In this document: piece after piece, positions 33,828-46,343 of the stretch
How positions within the stretch are numbered: the first letter of the stretch is position 1
How the letters are laid out: each line of letters starts with the position of its first letter
NCBI RefSeq assembly: GCF_950295315.1
Contig: NW_026647180.1
Coordinates: 868,001-932,000, forward strand
Length of the DNA: 64,000 bases
DNA from: Erinaceus europaeus
Taxonomy: Eukaryota > Chordata > Mammalia > Eulipotyphla > Erinaceidae
Direction: 5' to 3'
Program-made: the position numbers and the translations under genes
Notes under the pieces: model-generated
Seen by the model: only the letters and a program-made list of their open reading frames with translations
Database searches by the model: none
Told to the model about the DNA's origin: nothing

Positions 33828-34042
33828 CTTTGCTTTCTATTATCTTGATTTATTTTTTGGAATGGACAGTCAGGAATTGAGAGACAAGGGAGGGATAGAG
33901 ATTTTGAGAACCAGAGAGATACCTGCAGCACATCTGCACCACTTGTAAAGATTTCCCACTGCAGGTCGGAACCAGGGTCTTGAACCGAGGTCCTCCAACA
34001 GTTTAACATGAGTGCTTAACCAGGTGAGGCACCACCTGCTAA
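33828..34042 (-). mobile_element. SINE type II, unit 9
   Basis: Shares the doubled CAT in its tail with unit 8. Confidence 0.8.
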
Positions 34043-34211
34043 GCTTAATGTGACATTTTTTTTAGCAATGAAAAGAAATTCTCTTGGCTAGGTAAGAAAT
34101 AAATAAAATATAAATAAGTAAATAAAAGTGCTTTTACGTTTACACAGTGGAAACACACACTGGGACATATTCTTGTATATTACTTGTATTATTTATTTAT
34201 TTATTTATTTA

Positions 34212-35240
34212 TTGCCACAAGGGGTACTTGCCATAGCGCAGTGCCAGTACCACTAATCCACTGCTCCCATGTTCCATTTTTTCCCCTTTCGCTGCCCTTG
34301 TGGCTTGAATATTGTGGTTATTAATAATATTATTATTGTTGTTGTGATAGTTACTGTCCTTGCGGAGAACAGAGAAAAATGGAAAGAGGAGGTTAAAGAG
34401 AGATGGGGGAGAGAAAGATAGGCCCCCTGAAGATCTGCTTCACTATATAAATAAAGCACATTTTCATTTGACTCGATAGAAACACAGAGACACGTATACA
34501 TGTAGAATACCTGCATTTTTTATTTATGTATTATTTATCTATTGATTGATTGATTGACTGATTGATTGCCTCCAGGGTTATTGTCAGGGCTAGGGGCCTG
34601 CACCACGAACCCACTGCTCCTGCAGACCATGTTTTCCCCTTTGGCTGCCCTTGTTGCCTGAACTTTGTTGTGGTTATTATTATCGTTGTTGTTGCTGTTA
34701 CTGTCCTTGCATAGGACAGAGAGAAAGGGAGAGAGGAGTGGAAACACGGAAGGGTGAGAGAAAGGTAGACCCCTGCAGGTCTGCTTCACTAGATAAACAA
34801 AAAGCATGTACATTTATTTACAAAGTGGGTACACCGACACATGTATACATGTATATTACCTGTATATTTTCTCTCTGAGTTTATATATATAATGTATGTA
34901 TTTATTTATTGCATCCAGGGTCACTGCCAGTGCTCGATACATATACCTGGAATCCACTGCTGCTGCAGACCATTTATTCTCCTTTTGCTGCCCTTGTTGC
35001 TTTATCATTGTTGTGCTTCTTCTTATTGTTGTTGTTGTTACTGTCCTTACATAGGATAGAGAGAAAGGGATAGGGGAGGGGAAAGTCAGAGGGAGAAGTG
35101 ACAGATAGAGCCCCTGAAGATCTGCTTCACCCCCTGTAAAGCTACTCCCCTGCAGGTGGAGGTCTGGGGGCCATACCGCAGATCCTTCTGCCTGTCCCCT
35201 CGTTTCCTCCACCACCTCTTAACCCTCTGACATTCCGCCC
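34212..35240 (-). mobile_element. SINE type I triplet, unit 9
   Basis: First unit with CATGTATACATG in the copy C flank; body C is back to GCTTTATCATTG. Confidence 0.78.
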
Positions 35241-35540
35241 AACCTCCCTGGATTTCCTTTTGACAGCAATATGACCTGTCTATTTTTTGAATCCTCAATA
35301 TCCTGAGGATCAGTCTTGGAAATAGTCTCATGAGAAGCCACAGGGGGATCTCTGGAATCAGAGAGCGCCTGGAACAGCAGCTGGGGCTCTAGAGCCAGGG
35401 CATGGTCCATCTACCCATCCACCCTCCATGGAGTCCACCTGCCTGCATCTTGGTCCTGCTCCCTCCCAAAAAGATTTTTTTCCCTTGTTTCACTGAGAAA
35501 CAGGCATCACATAGGAGAGTCAGGCAGTGGGAAACAAAAA

Positions 35541-35581
<41 letters not shown>

Positions 35582-36390
35582 ACTGATGGACCAGCTTCTG
35601 GGAAGTACAGGTTTTGAACCTGAAAACGCTGTCTGCCTCTGCCTGTCTCTGAGTCCACTGGAGGAGCCACTGCCCCAGGCAGACCTTGTGCTCAGAGTGG
35701 GGTGTTTTCGCCAGTCCTAGGCTTGCACAGCGCACTTGGGATTGGGTTGCCTGAGATCCAAATGTTACATTGTAGATTGTTTGCAGTTCCGGCTCCCCAG
35801 GACATTGGACAGACCCAACTGCTCTGGGGATACCCAGAGAAAAAGACTCTTCCCATCCTTAGTGCAAATGGAGTGGAGGGGGAGGGGAGAGATGTGCATG
35901 TGTGGGATACTCATGCCCAGGTGTGTGTGAGGGGCCCTGACAGGGGTTAGAAGGGGGTTGAGGGGCAGAAGGAGACTGTTTGGGGGGCAGGCTGCAGGCA
36001 GGGGAGCCCCTGAATAGGTGCAGGGCTGTGTGTGCCTGTGGTGGCAGGGCGTTAGGGCAGGTCCCCCTGCAGGATGGTGAAGATGGCAGCTGGGCTGTCC
36101 CAGGGCCCCCAGGGCTGGAGGGCAGCAGCAGGCTGGCAGGAAAGGAGGCAAACAGTAGATGACAGTTGGGGAGCTGGGGGACAGGGGGCAAGGGGAAAAG
36201 GGGGCATCCTTGCGGAGAAGGGGGAGGGGGCTGGACTGGAGAGTGGGTGGAGCTGGAGGCAGGCAGGTCCCAAGAATCAGGAACTGACAGGGCCAGATAC
36301 CTGCACCCACCCACTGGATAGCAGCTGCAGCAGCCAGAGCAGCAGCCCTGGCTTGCCTAGGCCAAGGGCCCTGAGTGAGTCCCTCTGAGG

Positions 36391-37117
36391 ATGAGGAAGG
36401 GTAGGGGGAGGGGTAGAGGCAGGGGGAGGAGGGCCGCTGTCAGCAGGCAACGGGTCTACAGGGGCCTCCACTATGGAGGCCTGTGTCCAGGTGGCTGCCC
36501 GCCAGATCCGGGGCAGCTCAGGGCTCCCAGGGCCCTGGGGGGTGTCTGTGGGTTGGGGGCTGTCAGTCAGTCAGTCTGTCTGTGTGTCAGTGCACTTGCT
36601 TGGACAGGGGCCTGGCGGCCCTTGGACCCCAGCCCTGGGCTGTCAGATGCCGGCCCCGCCCCCGGACACGACCCCACCGTGCCCCTTGCCTCAGAGCCCT
36701 GCCCACCTGTGCTGGCTTTTGCCTGGGGCTCTGGCTCTGGTGGCTGGCCACCACCCCTCAGATCAAGTTCAGGGTGGGTGTCATGGCTGCTGCGACCACC
36801 ACTGCCTCCCTAGGGGTCAACTGGGTGGGCGGGGTCCTCGTGGCCTAGCAAACTCTCGAGTCCTCTGTGATGTCCCCCCCAGGATTCTGTGCGCATGCGC
36901 ACTGGCACTGGGCAGCCCAACTGTCCTGCCACTATGTCAGGCGGCAGCAACTAGACCCCTGGACCCCGGCACAGAGGGACGGAAGAACGGGAGGACAGCG
37001 CTGACCGACGACGGACCTCGGGGCTGGCAGCCAAGAGAGCAAAGGAGGAGGTGCGCCCAGGAGCCAGGGAGCCCGGGCTACAGCTACCTACATGCCTGCC
37101 TGCCTTGCTGGATGCAG
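36391..37117 (+). promoter_or_regulatory. GC-rich island, unit 9
   Basis: 7-C run; GGACACGACCCC alters the second GC box; CCTAGCAAACTC alters the last bases of the RFX-type half site. NRF1 palindrome intact. Confidence 0.5.
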
Positions 37118-37150
37118 GTATGCTAGCTCTGTCCAGGTGGGTTTCTCAGT

Positions 37151-37332
37151 TCCTCTCCTGTCCTGTCCTGTTCTCTCCTGTCCTCTCCTGTCCTCTCCTC
37201 TCCTGTCCTCTCCTGTCCTCTCCTCTCCTGTCCTCTCCTCTCCTGTCCTCTCCTCTCCTCTCCTGTCCTCTCCTCTCCTCTCCTGTCCTCTCCTCTCCTC
37301 TCCTGTCCGCTCCTCTCCTCTCTTCTCTCCTC
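37151..37332. repeat. Pentamer satellite, unit 9 (182 bp)
   Basis: Starts CTCTCCTGTCCTGTCCTG, shared only with unit 11. The flank after it has CACCAGCTGGAG, a private change. Confidence 0.95.
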
Positions 37333-37993
37333 ACTTCCGGGTGCCCTGATCACCAGCTGGAGCGCTTTTGACATTTCACCTGTGACAGCTGCCCACACCC
37401 CCCCTCCGCGTCCTTGACGTGACCCAGTTCACAGGCTCACCTGCTCACCCCACCCACACCCACACGCCCCACCACATTCCCTGGATCAGCTCCTCTGCCC
37501 TATTCAGCCAAACTGCCCAGTTGGCAATGTATCTGTGCAGGCTTGACTGTCTTTATCATTCAAGGTTATATCTCCTTTTGTACTTAGCTTGGTTGATTGT
37601 GGATGGATACTTGGATGGATGGATGGATGGATGGATGGATGGATGGATGGATGGAAGAATGGATGGATGGATGGAAGGATTGAGTGATGCACGGGTTGAC
37701 TGATTGGTTTTGTAGAGGCAGAGAGCCATCTAGGGGTACTTGAGACCTCTGGCATAAGAGCCCTAGTCTTCTGTCGAATGTAAAACATTAACACCTCAAT
37801 AAATAAATGAATAAATGTATTAAATAAACTGGGTTAAGAAAAACGCGGTGTCTTTTTCAAGGAACATAATAAGGAAAGCATTGTTCTGAGCAGCCCCTTG
37901 AAATATTGGGATATTTCATTTTGCCTCCTCCTTCTTCTTCTTCTTCTTCTTCTTCTTCTTCTTCTTCTTCTTCTTCTTCATCTTCTTTTTTTT

Positions 37994-38208
37994 CTTTGCT
38001 TTCTATTATCTTGATTTATTTTTTGGAATGGACAGTCAGGAATTGAGAGACAAGGGAGGGATAGAGATTTTGAGAACCAGAGAGATACCTGCAGCACATC
38101 TGCACCACTTGTAAAGATTTCCCACTGCAGGTCGGAACCAGGGTCTTGAACCGAGGTCCTCCAACAGTTTAACATGAGTGCTTAACCAGGTGAGGCACCA
38201 CCTGCTAA
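37994..38208 (-). mobile_element. SINE type II, unit 10
   Basis: CTT tract preceded by CCTCCTCC; a shorter T run before the body. Confidence 0.8.
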
Positions 38209-38358
38209 GCTTAATGTGACATTTTTTTTAGCAATGAAAAGAAATTCTCTTGGCTAGGTAAGAAATAAATAAAATATAAATAAGTAAATAAAAGTGCTTT
38301 TACGTTTACACAGTGGAAACACACACTGGGACATATTCTTGTATATTACTTGTATTGT

Positions 38359-38393
<35 letters not shown>

Positions 38394-39422
38394 TTGCCAC
38401 AAGGGGTACTTGCCATAGCGCAGTGCCAGTACCACTAATCCACTGCTCCCATGTTCCATTTTTTCCCCTTTCGCTGCCCTTGTGGCTTGAATATTGTGGT
38501 TATTAATAATATTATTATTGTTGTTGTGATAGTTACTGTCCTTGCGGAGAACAGAGAAAAATGGAAAGAGGAGGTTAAAGAGAGATGGGGGAGAGAAAGA
38601 TAGGCCCCCTGAAGATCTGCTTCACTATATAAATAAAGCACATTTTCATTTGACTCGATAGAAACACAGAGACACGTATACATGTAGAATACCTGCATTT
38701 TTTATTTATGTATTATTTATCTATTGATTGATTGATTGACTGATTGATTGCCTCCAGGGTTATTGTCAGGGCTAGGGGCCTGCACCACGAACCCACTGCT
38801 CCTGCAGACCATGTTTTCCCCTTTGGCTGCCCTTGTTGCCTGAACTTTGTTGTGGTTATTATTATCGTTGTTGTTGCTGTTACTGTCCTTGCATAGGACA
38901 GAGAGAAAGGGAGAGAGGAGTGGAAACACGGAAGGGTGAGAGAAAGGTAGACCCCTGCAGGTCTGCTTCACTAGATAAACAAAAAGCATGTACATTTATT
39001 TACAAAGTGGGTACACCGACACATGTATACATGTATATTACCTGTATATTTTCTCTCTGAGTTTATATATATAATGTATGTATTTATTTATTGCATCCAG
39101 GGTCACTGCCAGTGCTCGATACATATACCTGGAATCCACTGCTGCTGCAGACCATTTATTCTCCTTTTGCTGCCCTTGTTGCTTTATCATTGTTGTGCTT
39201 CTTCTTATTGTTGTTGTTGTTACTGTCCTTACATAGGATAGAGAGAAAGGGATAGGGGAGGGGAAAGTCAGAGGGAGAAGTGACAGATAGAGCCCCTGAA
39301 GATCTGCTTCACCCCCTGTAAAGCTACTCCCCTGCAGGTGGAGGTCTGGGGGCCATACCGCAGATCCTTCTGCCTGTCCCCTCGTTTCCTCCACCACCTC
39401 TTAACCCTCTGACATTCCGCCC
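38394..39422 (-). mobile_element. SINE type I triplet, unit 10
   Basis: TTGTATTGTTTATT before a long ATTT tract, shared with units 14 and 16. Confidence 0.78.
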
Positions 39423-39725
39423 AACCTCCCTGGATTTCCTTTTGACAGCAATATGACCTGTCTATTTTTTGAATCCTCAATATCCTGAAGATCAGTCTTG
39501 GAAATAGTCTCATGAGAAGCCACAGGGGGATCTCTGGAATCAGAGAGCGCCTGGAACAGCAGCTGGGGCTCTAGAGCCAGGGCATGGTCCATCTACCCAT
39601 CCACCCTCCATGGAGTCCACCTGCCTGCATCTTGGTCCTGCTCCCTCCCAAAAAGATTTTTTTCCCTTGTTTCACTGAGAAACAGGCATCACATAGGAGA
39701 GTCAGGCAGTGGGAAACAAAAAGCC

Positions 39726-39757
<32 letters not shown>

Positions 39758-40566
39758 ACTGATGGACCAGCTTCTGGGAACTACAGGTTTTGAACCTGAA
39801 AACGCTCTCTGCCTCTGCCTGTCTCTGAGTCCACTGGAGGAGCCACTGCCCCAGGCAGACCTTGTGCTCAGAGTGGGGTGTTTTCGCCAGTCCTAGGCTT
39901 GCACAGCGCACTTGGGATTGGGTTGCCTGAGATCCAAATGTTACATTGTAGATTGTTTGCAGTTCCGGCTCCCCAGGACATTGGACAGACCCAACTGCTC
40001 TGGGGATACCCAGAGAAAAAGACTCTTCCCATCCTTAGTGCAAATGGAGTGGAGGGGGAGGGGAGAGATGTGCATGTGTGGGATACTCATGCCCAGGTGT
40101 GTGTGAGGGGCCCTGACAGGGGTTAGAAGGGGGTTGAGGGGCAGAAGGAGACTGTTTGGGGGGCAGGCTGCAGGCAGGGGAGCCCCTGAATAGGTGCAGG
40201 GCTGTGTGTGCCTGTGGTGGCAGGGCGTTAGGGCAGGTCCCCCTGCAGGATGGTGAAGATGGCAGCTGGGCTGTCCCAGGGCCCCCAGGGCTGGAGGGCA
40301 GCAGCAGGCTGGCAGGAAAGGAGGCAAACAGTAGATGACAGTTGGGGAGCTGGGGGACAGGGGGCAAGGGGAAAAGGGGGCATCCTTGCGGAGAAGGGGG
40401 AGGGGGCTGGACTGGAGAGTGGGTGGAGCTGGAGGCAGGCAGGTCCCAAGAATCAGGAACTGACAGGGCCAGATACCTGCACCCACCCACTGGATAGCAG
40501 CTGCAGCCGCCAGAGCAACAGCCCTGGCTTGCCTAGGCCAAGGGCCCTGAGTGAGTCCCTCTGAGG

Positions 40567-41321
40567 ATGAGGAAGGGTAGGGGGAGGGGTAGAGGCAGGG
40601 GGAGGAGGGCCGCTGTCAGCAGGCAACGGGTCTACAGGGGCCTCCACTATGGAGGCCTGTGTCCAGGTGGCTGCCCGCCAGATCCGGGGCAGCTCAGGGC
40701 TCCCAGGGCCCTGGGGGGTGTCTGTGGGTTGGGGGCTGTCAGTCAGTCAGTCTGTCTGTGTGTCAGTGCACTTGCTTGGACAGGGGCCTGGCGGCCCTTG
40801 GACCCCAGCCCTGGGCTGTCAGATGCCGGCCCCGCCCCCGGACACGCCCCCACCATGCCCCTTGCCTCAGAGCCCTGCCCACCTGTGCTGGCTTTTGCCT
40901 GGGGCTCTGGCTCTGGTGGCTGGCCACCACCCCTCAGATCAAGTTCAGGGTGGGTGTCATGGCTGCTGCCACCACCACTGCCTCCCTAGGGGTCAACTGG
41001 GTGGGCGGGGTCCTCGTGGCCTAGCAACCTCTCAAGCCCTCTGTGATGTCCCCCCCCCCCAGGATTCTGTGCGCATGCGCACTGGCACTGGGCAGCCCAA
41101 CTGTCCTGCCACTATGTCAGGCGGCAGCAACTAGACCCCTGGACCCCGGCACAGAGGGACGGAAGAATGGGAGGACAGCGCTGACCGACGACGGACCTCG
41201 GGGCTGGCAGCCAAGAGAGCAAAGGAGGAGGTGCGCCTAGGAGCCAGGGAGCCCGGGCTACAGCTACCTGTAGGCAGGCATGTAGCTACAGCTACATGCC
41301 TGCCTGCCTTGCTGGATGCAG
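40567..41321 (+). promoter_or_regulatory. GC-rich island with palindrome insertion, unit 10
   Basis: 11-C run (41050-41060), CCCACCATGCCCC, CTCTCAAGCCC and GCGCCTAGG. NRF1 palindrome intact. The putative first exon is lengthened by the insertion. Confidence 0.5.
41273..41304. repeat. 32-bp perfect inverted repeat created by a 24-bp insertion, unit 10
   Basis: Arms GGCAGGCATGTAGCT and AGCTACATGCCTGCC are exact reverse complements, separated by AC. Units without the insertion have only the right arm. It lies 17 bases before the splice-donor-like site. Confidence 0.95.
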
Positions 41322-41354
41322 GTATGCTAGCTCTGTCCAGGTGGGTTTCTCAGT

Positions 41355-41531
41355 TCCTCTCCTGTCCTCTCCTGTTCTCTCCTGTCCTCTCCTGTCCTCT
41401 CCTGTCCTCTACTCTCCTGTCCTCTCCTCTCCTGTCCTCTCCTGTCCTCTCCTCTCCTCTCCTGTCCTCTCCTCTCCTCTCCTGTCCTCTCCTCTCCTCT
41501 CCTGTCCGCTCCTCTCCTCTCTTCTCTCCTC
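41355..41531. repeat. Pentamer satellite, unit 10 (177 bp)
   Basis: Contains a private CTCTACTCTCC (near 41406). Confidence 0.95.
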
Positions 41532-42185
41532 ACTTCCGGGTGCCCTGATCACCAGCTCGAGCGCTTTTGACATTTCACCTGTGACAGCTGCCCACACCCC
41601 CCCTCAGCGTCCTTGACGTGACCCAGCTCACAGGCTCACCTGCTCACCCCACCCACACCCACACGCCCCACCACATTCCCTGGATCAGCTCCTCTGCCCT
41701 ATTCAGCCAAACTGCCCAGTTGGCAATGTATCTGTGCAGGCTTGACTGTCTTTATCATTCAAGGTTATATCTCCTTTTGTACTTAGCTTGGTTGATTGTG
41801 GATGGATACTTGGATGGATGGATGGATGGATGGATGGATGGATGGAAGAATGGATGGATGGATGGAAGGATTGAGTGATGCACGGGTTGATCGATTGGTT
41901 TTGTAGAGGCAGAGAGCCATCTAGGGGTACTTGAGACCTCTGGCATAAGAGCCCTAGTCTTCTGTCGAATGTAAAACATTAACACCTCAATAAATAAATG
42001 AATAAATGTATTAAATAAACTGGGTTAAGAAAAACGCGGTGTCTTTTTCAAGGAACATAATAAGGAAAGCATTGTTCTGAGCAGCCCCTTAAATATTGGG
42101 ATATTTCATTTTGCCTCCTTCTTCTTCTTCTTCTTCTTCTTCTTCTTCTTCTTCTTCTTCTTCTTCTTCATCTTCTTTTTTTTTT

Positions 42186-42400
42186 CTTTGCTTTCTATTA
42201 TCTTGATTTATTTTTTGGAATGGACAGTCAGGAATTGAGAGACAAGGGAGGGATAGAGATTTTGAGAACCAGAGAGATACCTGCAGCACATCTGCACCAC
42301 TTGTAAAGATTTCCCACTGCAGGTCGGAACCAGGGTCTTGAACCGAGGTCCTCCAACAGTTTAACATGAGTGCTTAACCAGGTGAGGCACCACCTGCTAA
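42186..42400 (-). mobile_element. SINE type II, unit 11
   Basis: Long CTT tract; TTTTACCAATG in the spacer that follows. Confidence 0.8.
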
Positions 42401-42569
42401 GCTTAATGTGACATTTTTTTTACCAATGAAAAGAAATTCTCTTGGCTAGGTAAGAAATAAATAAAATATAAATAAGTAAATAAAAGTGCTTTTACGTTTA
42501 CACAGTGGAAACACACACTGGGACATATTCTTGTATATTACTTGTATTATTTATTTATTTATTTATTTA

Positions 42570-43598
42570 TTGCCACAAGGGGTACTTGCCATAGCGCAGT
42601 GCCAGTACCACTAATCCACTGCTCCCATGTTCCATTTTTTCCCCTTTCGCTGCCCTTGTGGCTTGAATATTGTGGTTATTAATAATATTATTATTGTTGT
42701 TGTGATAGTTACTGTCCTTGCGGAGAACAGAGAAAAATGGAAAGAGGAGGTTAAAGAGAGATGGGGGAGAGAAAGATAGGCCCCCTGAAGATCTGCTTCA
42801 CTATATAAATAAAGCACATTTTCATTTGACTCGATAGAAACACAGAGACACGTATACATGTAGAATACCTGCATTTTTTATTTATGTATTATTTATCTAT
42901 TGATTGATTGATTGACTGATTGATTGCCTCCAGGGTTATTGTCAGGGCTAGGGGCCTGCACCACGAACCCACTGCTCCTGCAGACCATGTTTTCCCCTTT
43001 GGCTGCCCTTGTTGCCTGAACTTTGTTGTGGTTATTATTATCGTTGTTGTTGCTGTTACTGTCCTTGCATAGGACAGAGAGAAAGGGAGAGAGGAGTGGA
43101 AACACGGAAGGGTGAGAGAAAGGTAGACCCCTGCAGGTCTGCTTCACTAGATAAACAAAAAGCATGTACATTTATTTACAAAGTGGGTACACCGACACAT
43201 GTATACATGTATATTACCTGTATATTTTCTCTCTGAGTTTATATATATAATGTATGTATTTATTTATTGCATCCAGGGTCACTGCCAGTGCTCGATACAT
43301 ATACCTGGAATCCACTGCTGCTGCAGACCATTTATTCTCCTTTTGCTGCCCTTGTTGCTTTATCATTGTTGTGCTTCTTCTTATTGTTGTTGTTGTTACT
43401 GTCCTTACATAGGATAGAGAGAAAGGGATAGGGGAGGGGAAAGTCAGAGGGAGAAGTGACAGATAGAGCCCCTGAAGATCTGCTTCACCCCCTGTAAAGC
43501 TACTCCCCTGCAGGTGGAGGTCTGGGGGCCATACCGCAGATCCTTCTGCCTGTCCCCTCGTTTCCTCCACCACCTCTTAACCCTCTGACATTCCGCCC
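42570..43598 (-). mobile_element. SINE type I triplet, unit 11
   Basis: CATGTATACATG type; otherwise as unit 9. Confidence 0.78.
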
Positions 43599-44738
43599 AA
43601 CCTCCCTGGATTTCCTTTTGACAGCAATATGACCTGTCTATTTTTTGAATCCTCAATATCCTGAGGATCAGTCTTGGAAATAGTCTCATGAGAAGCCACA
43701 GGGGGATCTCTGGAATCAGAGAGCGCCTGGAACAGCAGCTGGGGCTCTAGAGCCAGGGCATGGTCCATCTACCCATCCACCCTCCATGGAGTCCACCTGC
43801 CTGCATCTTGGTCCTGCTCCCTCCCAAAAAGATTTTTTTCCCTTGTTTCACTGAGAAACAGGCATCACATAGGAGAGTCAGGCAGTGGGAAACAAAAAGC
43901 CTTTTTTTTTTTTTTTTTTTTTTTACCCTACTGATGGACCAGCTTCTGGGAAGTACAGGTTTTGAACCTGAAAACGCTGTCTGCCTCTGCCTGTCTCTGA
44001 GTCCACTGGAGGAGCCACTGCCCCAGGCAGACCTTGTGCTCAGAGTGGGGTGTTTTCGCCAGTCCTAGGCTTGCACAGCGCACTTGGGATTGGGTTGCCT
44101 GAGATCCAAATGTTACATTGTAGATTGTTTGCAGTTCCGGCTCCCCAGGACATTGGACAGACCCAACTGCTCTGGGGATACCCAGAGAAAAAGACTCTTC
44201 CCATCCTTAGTGCAAATGGAGTGGAGGGGGAGGGGAGAGATGTGCATGTGTGGGATACTCATGCCCAGGTGTGTGTGAGGGGCCCTGACAGGGGTTAGAA
44301 GGGGGTTGAGGGGCAGAAGGAGACTGTTTGGGGGGCAGGCTGCAGGCAGGGGAGCCCCTGAATAGGTGCAGGGCTGTGTGTGCCTGTGGTGGCAGGGCGT
44401 TAGGGCAGGTCCCCCTGCAGGATGGTGAAGATGGCAGCTGGGCTGTCCCAGGGCCCCCAGGGCTGGAGGGCAGCAGCAGGCTGGCAGGAAAGGAGGCAAA
44501 CAGTAGATGACAGTTGGGGAGCTGGGGGACAGGGGGCAAGGGGAAAAGGGGGCATCCTTGCGGAGAAGGGGGAGGGGGCTGGACTGGAGAGTGGGTGGAG
44601 CTGGAGGCAGGCAGGTCCCAAGAATCAGGAACTGACAGGGCCAGATACCTGCACCCACCCACTGGATAGCAGCTGCAGCAGCCAGAGCAGCAGCCCTGGC
44701 TTGCCTAGGCCAAGGGCCCTGAGTGAGTCCCTCTGAGG

Positions 44739-45465
44739 ATGAGGAAGGGTAGGGGGAGGGGTAGAGGCAGGGGGAGGAGGGCCGCTGTCAGCAGGCAACG
44801 GGTCTACAGGGGCCTCCACTATGGAGGCCTGTGTCCAGGTGGCTGCCCGCCAGATCCGGGGCAGCTCAGGGCTCCCAGGGCCCTGGGGGGTGTCTGTGGG
44901 TTGGGGGCTGTCAGTCAGTCAGTCTGTCTGTGTGTCAGTGCACTTGCTTGGACAGGGGCCTGGCGGCCCTTGGACCCCAGCCCTGGGCTGTCAGATGCCG
45001 GCCCCGCCCCCGGACACGACCCCACCGTGCCCCTTGCCTCAGAGCCCTGCCCACCTGTGCTGGCTTTTGCCTGGGGCTCTGGCTCTGGTGGCTGGCCACC
45101 ACCCCTCAGATCAAGTTCAGGGTGGGTGTCATGGCTGCTGCGACCACCACTGCCTCCCTAGGGGTCAACTGGGTGGGCGGGGTCCTCGTGGCCTAGCAAA
45201 CTCTCGAGTCCTCTGTGATGTCCCCCCCAGGATTCTGTGCGCATGCGCACTGGCACTGGGCAGCCCAACTGTCCTGCCACTATGTCAGGCGGCAGCAACT
45301 AGACCCCTGGACCCCGGCACAGAGGGACGGAAGAACGGGAGGACAGCGCTGACCGACGACGGACCTCGGGGCTGGCAGCCAAGAGAGCAAAGGAGGAGGT
45401 GCGCCCAGGAGCCAGGGAGCCCGGGCTACAGCTACCTACATGCCTGCCTGCCTTGCTGGATGCAG
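44739..45465 (+). promoter_or_regulatory. GC-rich island, unit 11
   Basis: Same variant set as unit 9 (GACACGACCCC, GCGACCACC, AGCAAACTC, 7-C run). Confidence 0.5.
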
Positions 45466-45498
45466 GTATGCTAGCTCTGTCCAGGTGGGTTTCTCAGT

Positions 45499-45680
45499 TC
45501 CTCTCCTGTCCTGTCCTGTTCTCTCCTGTCCTCTCCTGTCCTCTCCTCTCCTGTCCTCTCCTGTCCTCTCCTCTCCTGTCCTCTCCTCTCCTGTCCTCTC
45601 CTCTCCTCTCCTGTCCTCTCCTCTCCTCTCCTGTCCTCTCCTCTCCTCTCCTGTCCGCTCCTCTCCTCTCTTCTCTCCTC
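45499..45680. repeat. Pentamer satellite, unit 11 (182 bp)
   Basis: Same start and length as unit 9. Confidence 0.95.
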
Positions 45681-46343
45681 ACTTCCGGGTGCCCTGATCA
45701 CCAGCTCGAGCGCTTTTGACATTTCACCTGTGACAGCTGCCCACACCCCCCCTCCGCGTCCTTGACGTGACCCAGCTCACAGGCTCACCTGCTCACCCCA
45801 CCCACACCCACACGCCCCACCACATTCCCTGGATCAGCTCCTCTGCCCTATTCAGCCAAACTGCCCAGTTGGCAATGTATCTGTGCAGGCTTGACTGTCT
45901 TTATCATTCAAGGTTATATCTCCTTTTGTACTTAGCTTGGTTGATTGTGGATGGATAGTTGGATGGATGGATGGATGGATGGATGGATGGATGGATGGAT
46001 GGATGGAAGAATGGATGGATGGATGGAAGGATCGAGTGATGCACGGGTTGATCGATTGGTTTTGTAGAGGCAGAGAGCCATCTAGGGGTACTTGAGACCT
46101 CTGGCATAAGAGCCCTAGTCTTCTGTCGAATGTAAAACATTAACACCTCAATAAATAAATGAATAAATGTATTAAATAAACTGGGTTAAAAAAACGCGGT
46201 GTCTTTTTTAAGGATCATAATAAGGAAAGCATTGTTCTGAGCAGCCCCTTGAAATATTGGGATATTTCATTTTGCCTTCTTCTTCTTCTTCTTCTTCTTC
46301 TTCTTCTTCTTCTTCTTCTTCTTCTTCATCTTCTTTTTTTTTT

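Larger units (their letters stand above)
33260..37418. repeat. Macrosatellite unit 9 (4159 bp)
   Basis: A mosaic: its first part matches unit 8, then it changes to the right-hand type with CATGTATACATG (near 34842) and GCTTTATCATTG. Its 3' part (GGACACGACCCC near 36664, GCTGCGACCACC near 36789, AGCAAACTCTCGAGTCC near 36847, a run of 7 C before AGGATT) is shared only with unit 11. Confidence 0.97.
37419..41617. repeat. Macrosatellite unit 10 (4199 bp, longest)
   Basis: Carries the 24-base palindrome-forming insertion, an 11-C run (41050-41060) where other units have 7 or 8, and CCCTCAGCGTCC at its end. Its start has ATGGATACTTGG, TTAAGAAAAACGC and TTTTTCAAGGAAC. Many private changes, several at CpG sites: CTCAAGCCC near 41033, GAATGGGAGG near 41165, GCGCCTAGG near 41233, CAGCCGCCAGAGCAAC near 40504. 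Confidence 0.97.
41618..45766. repeat. Macrosatellite unit 11 (4149 bp)
   Basis: Its 3' part is the same variant set as unit 9, two units to the left. The start matches units 10, 14 and 16 (TTAAGAAAAACGC, TTTTTCAAGGAAC). It has a private two-base loss, CCCCTTAAATATTGG (near 42085), where all others read CCCCTTGAAATATTGG. Confidence 0.97.

Noticed and set aside
36473..37126. A 217-codon plus-strand frame across the GC-rich island
   Set aside because: Broken by a one-base change in the poly-C run in most units and, in units 2-6, also by loss of a C in CACCCCTAGATC. It overlaps several other frames of similar length and resembles no protein I know.
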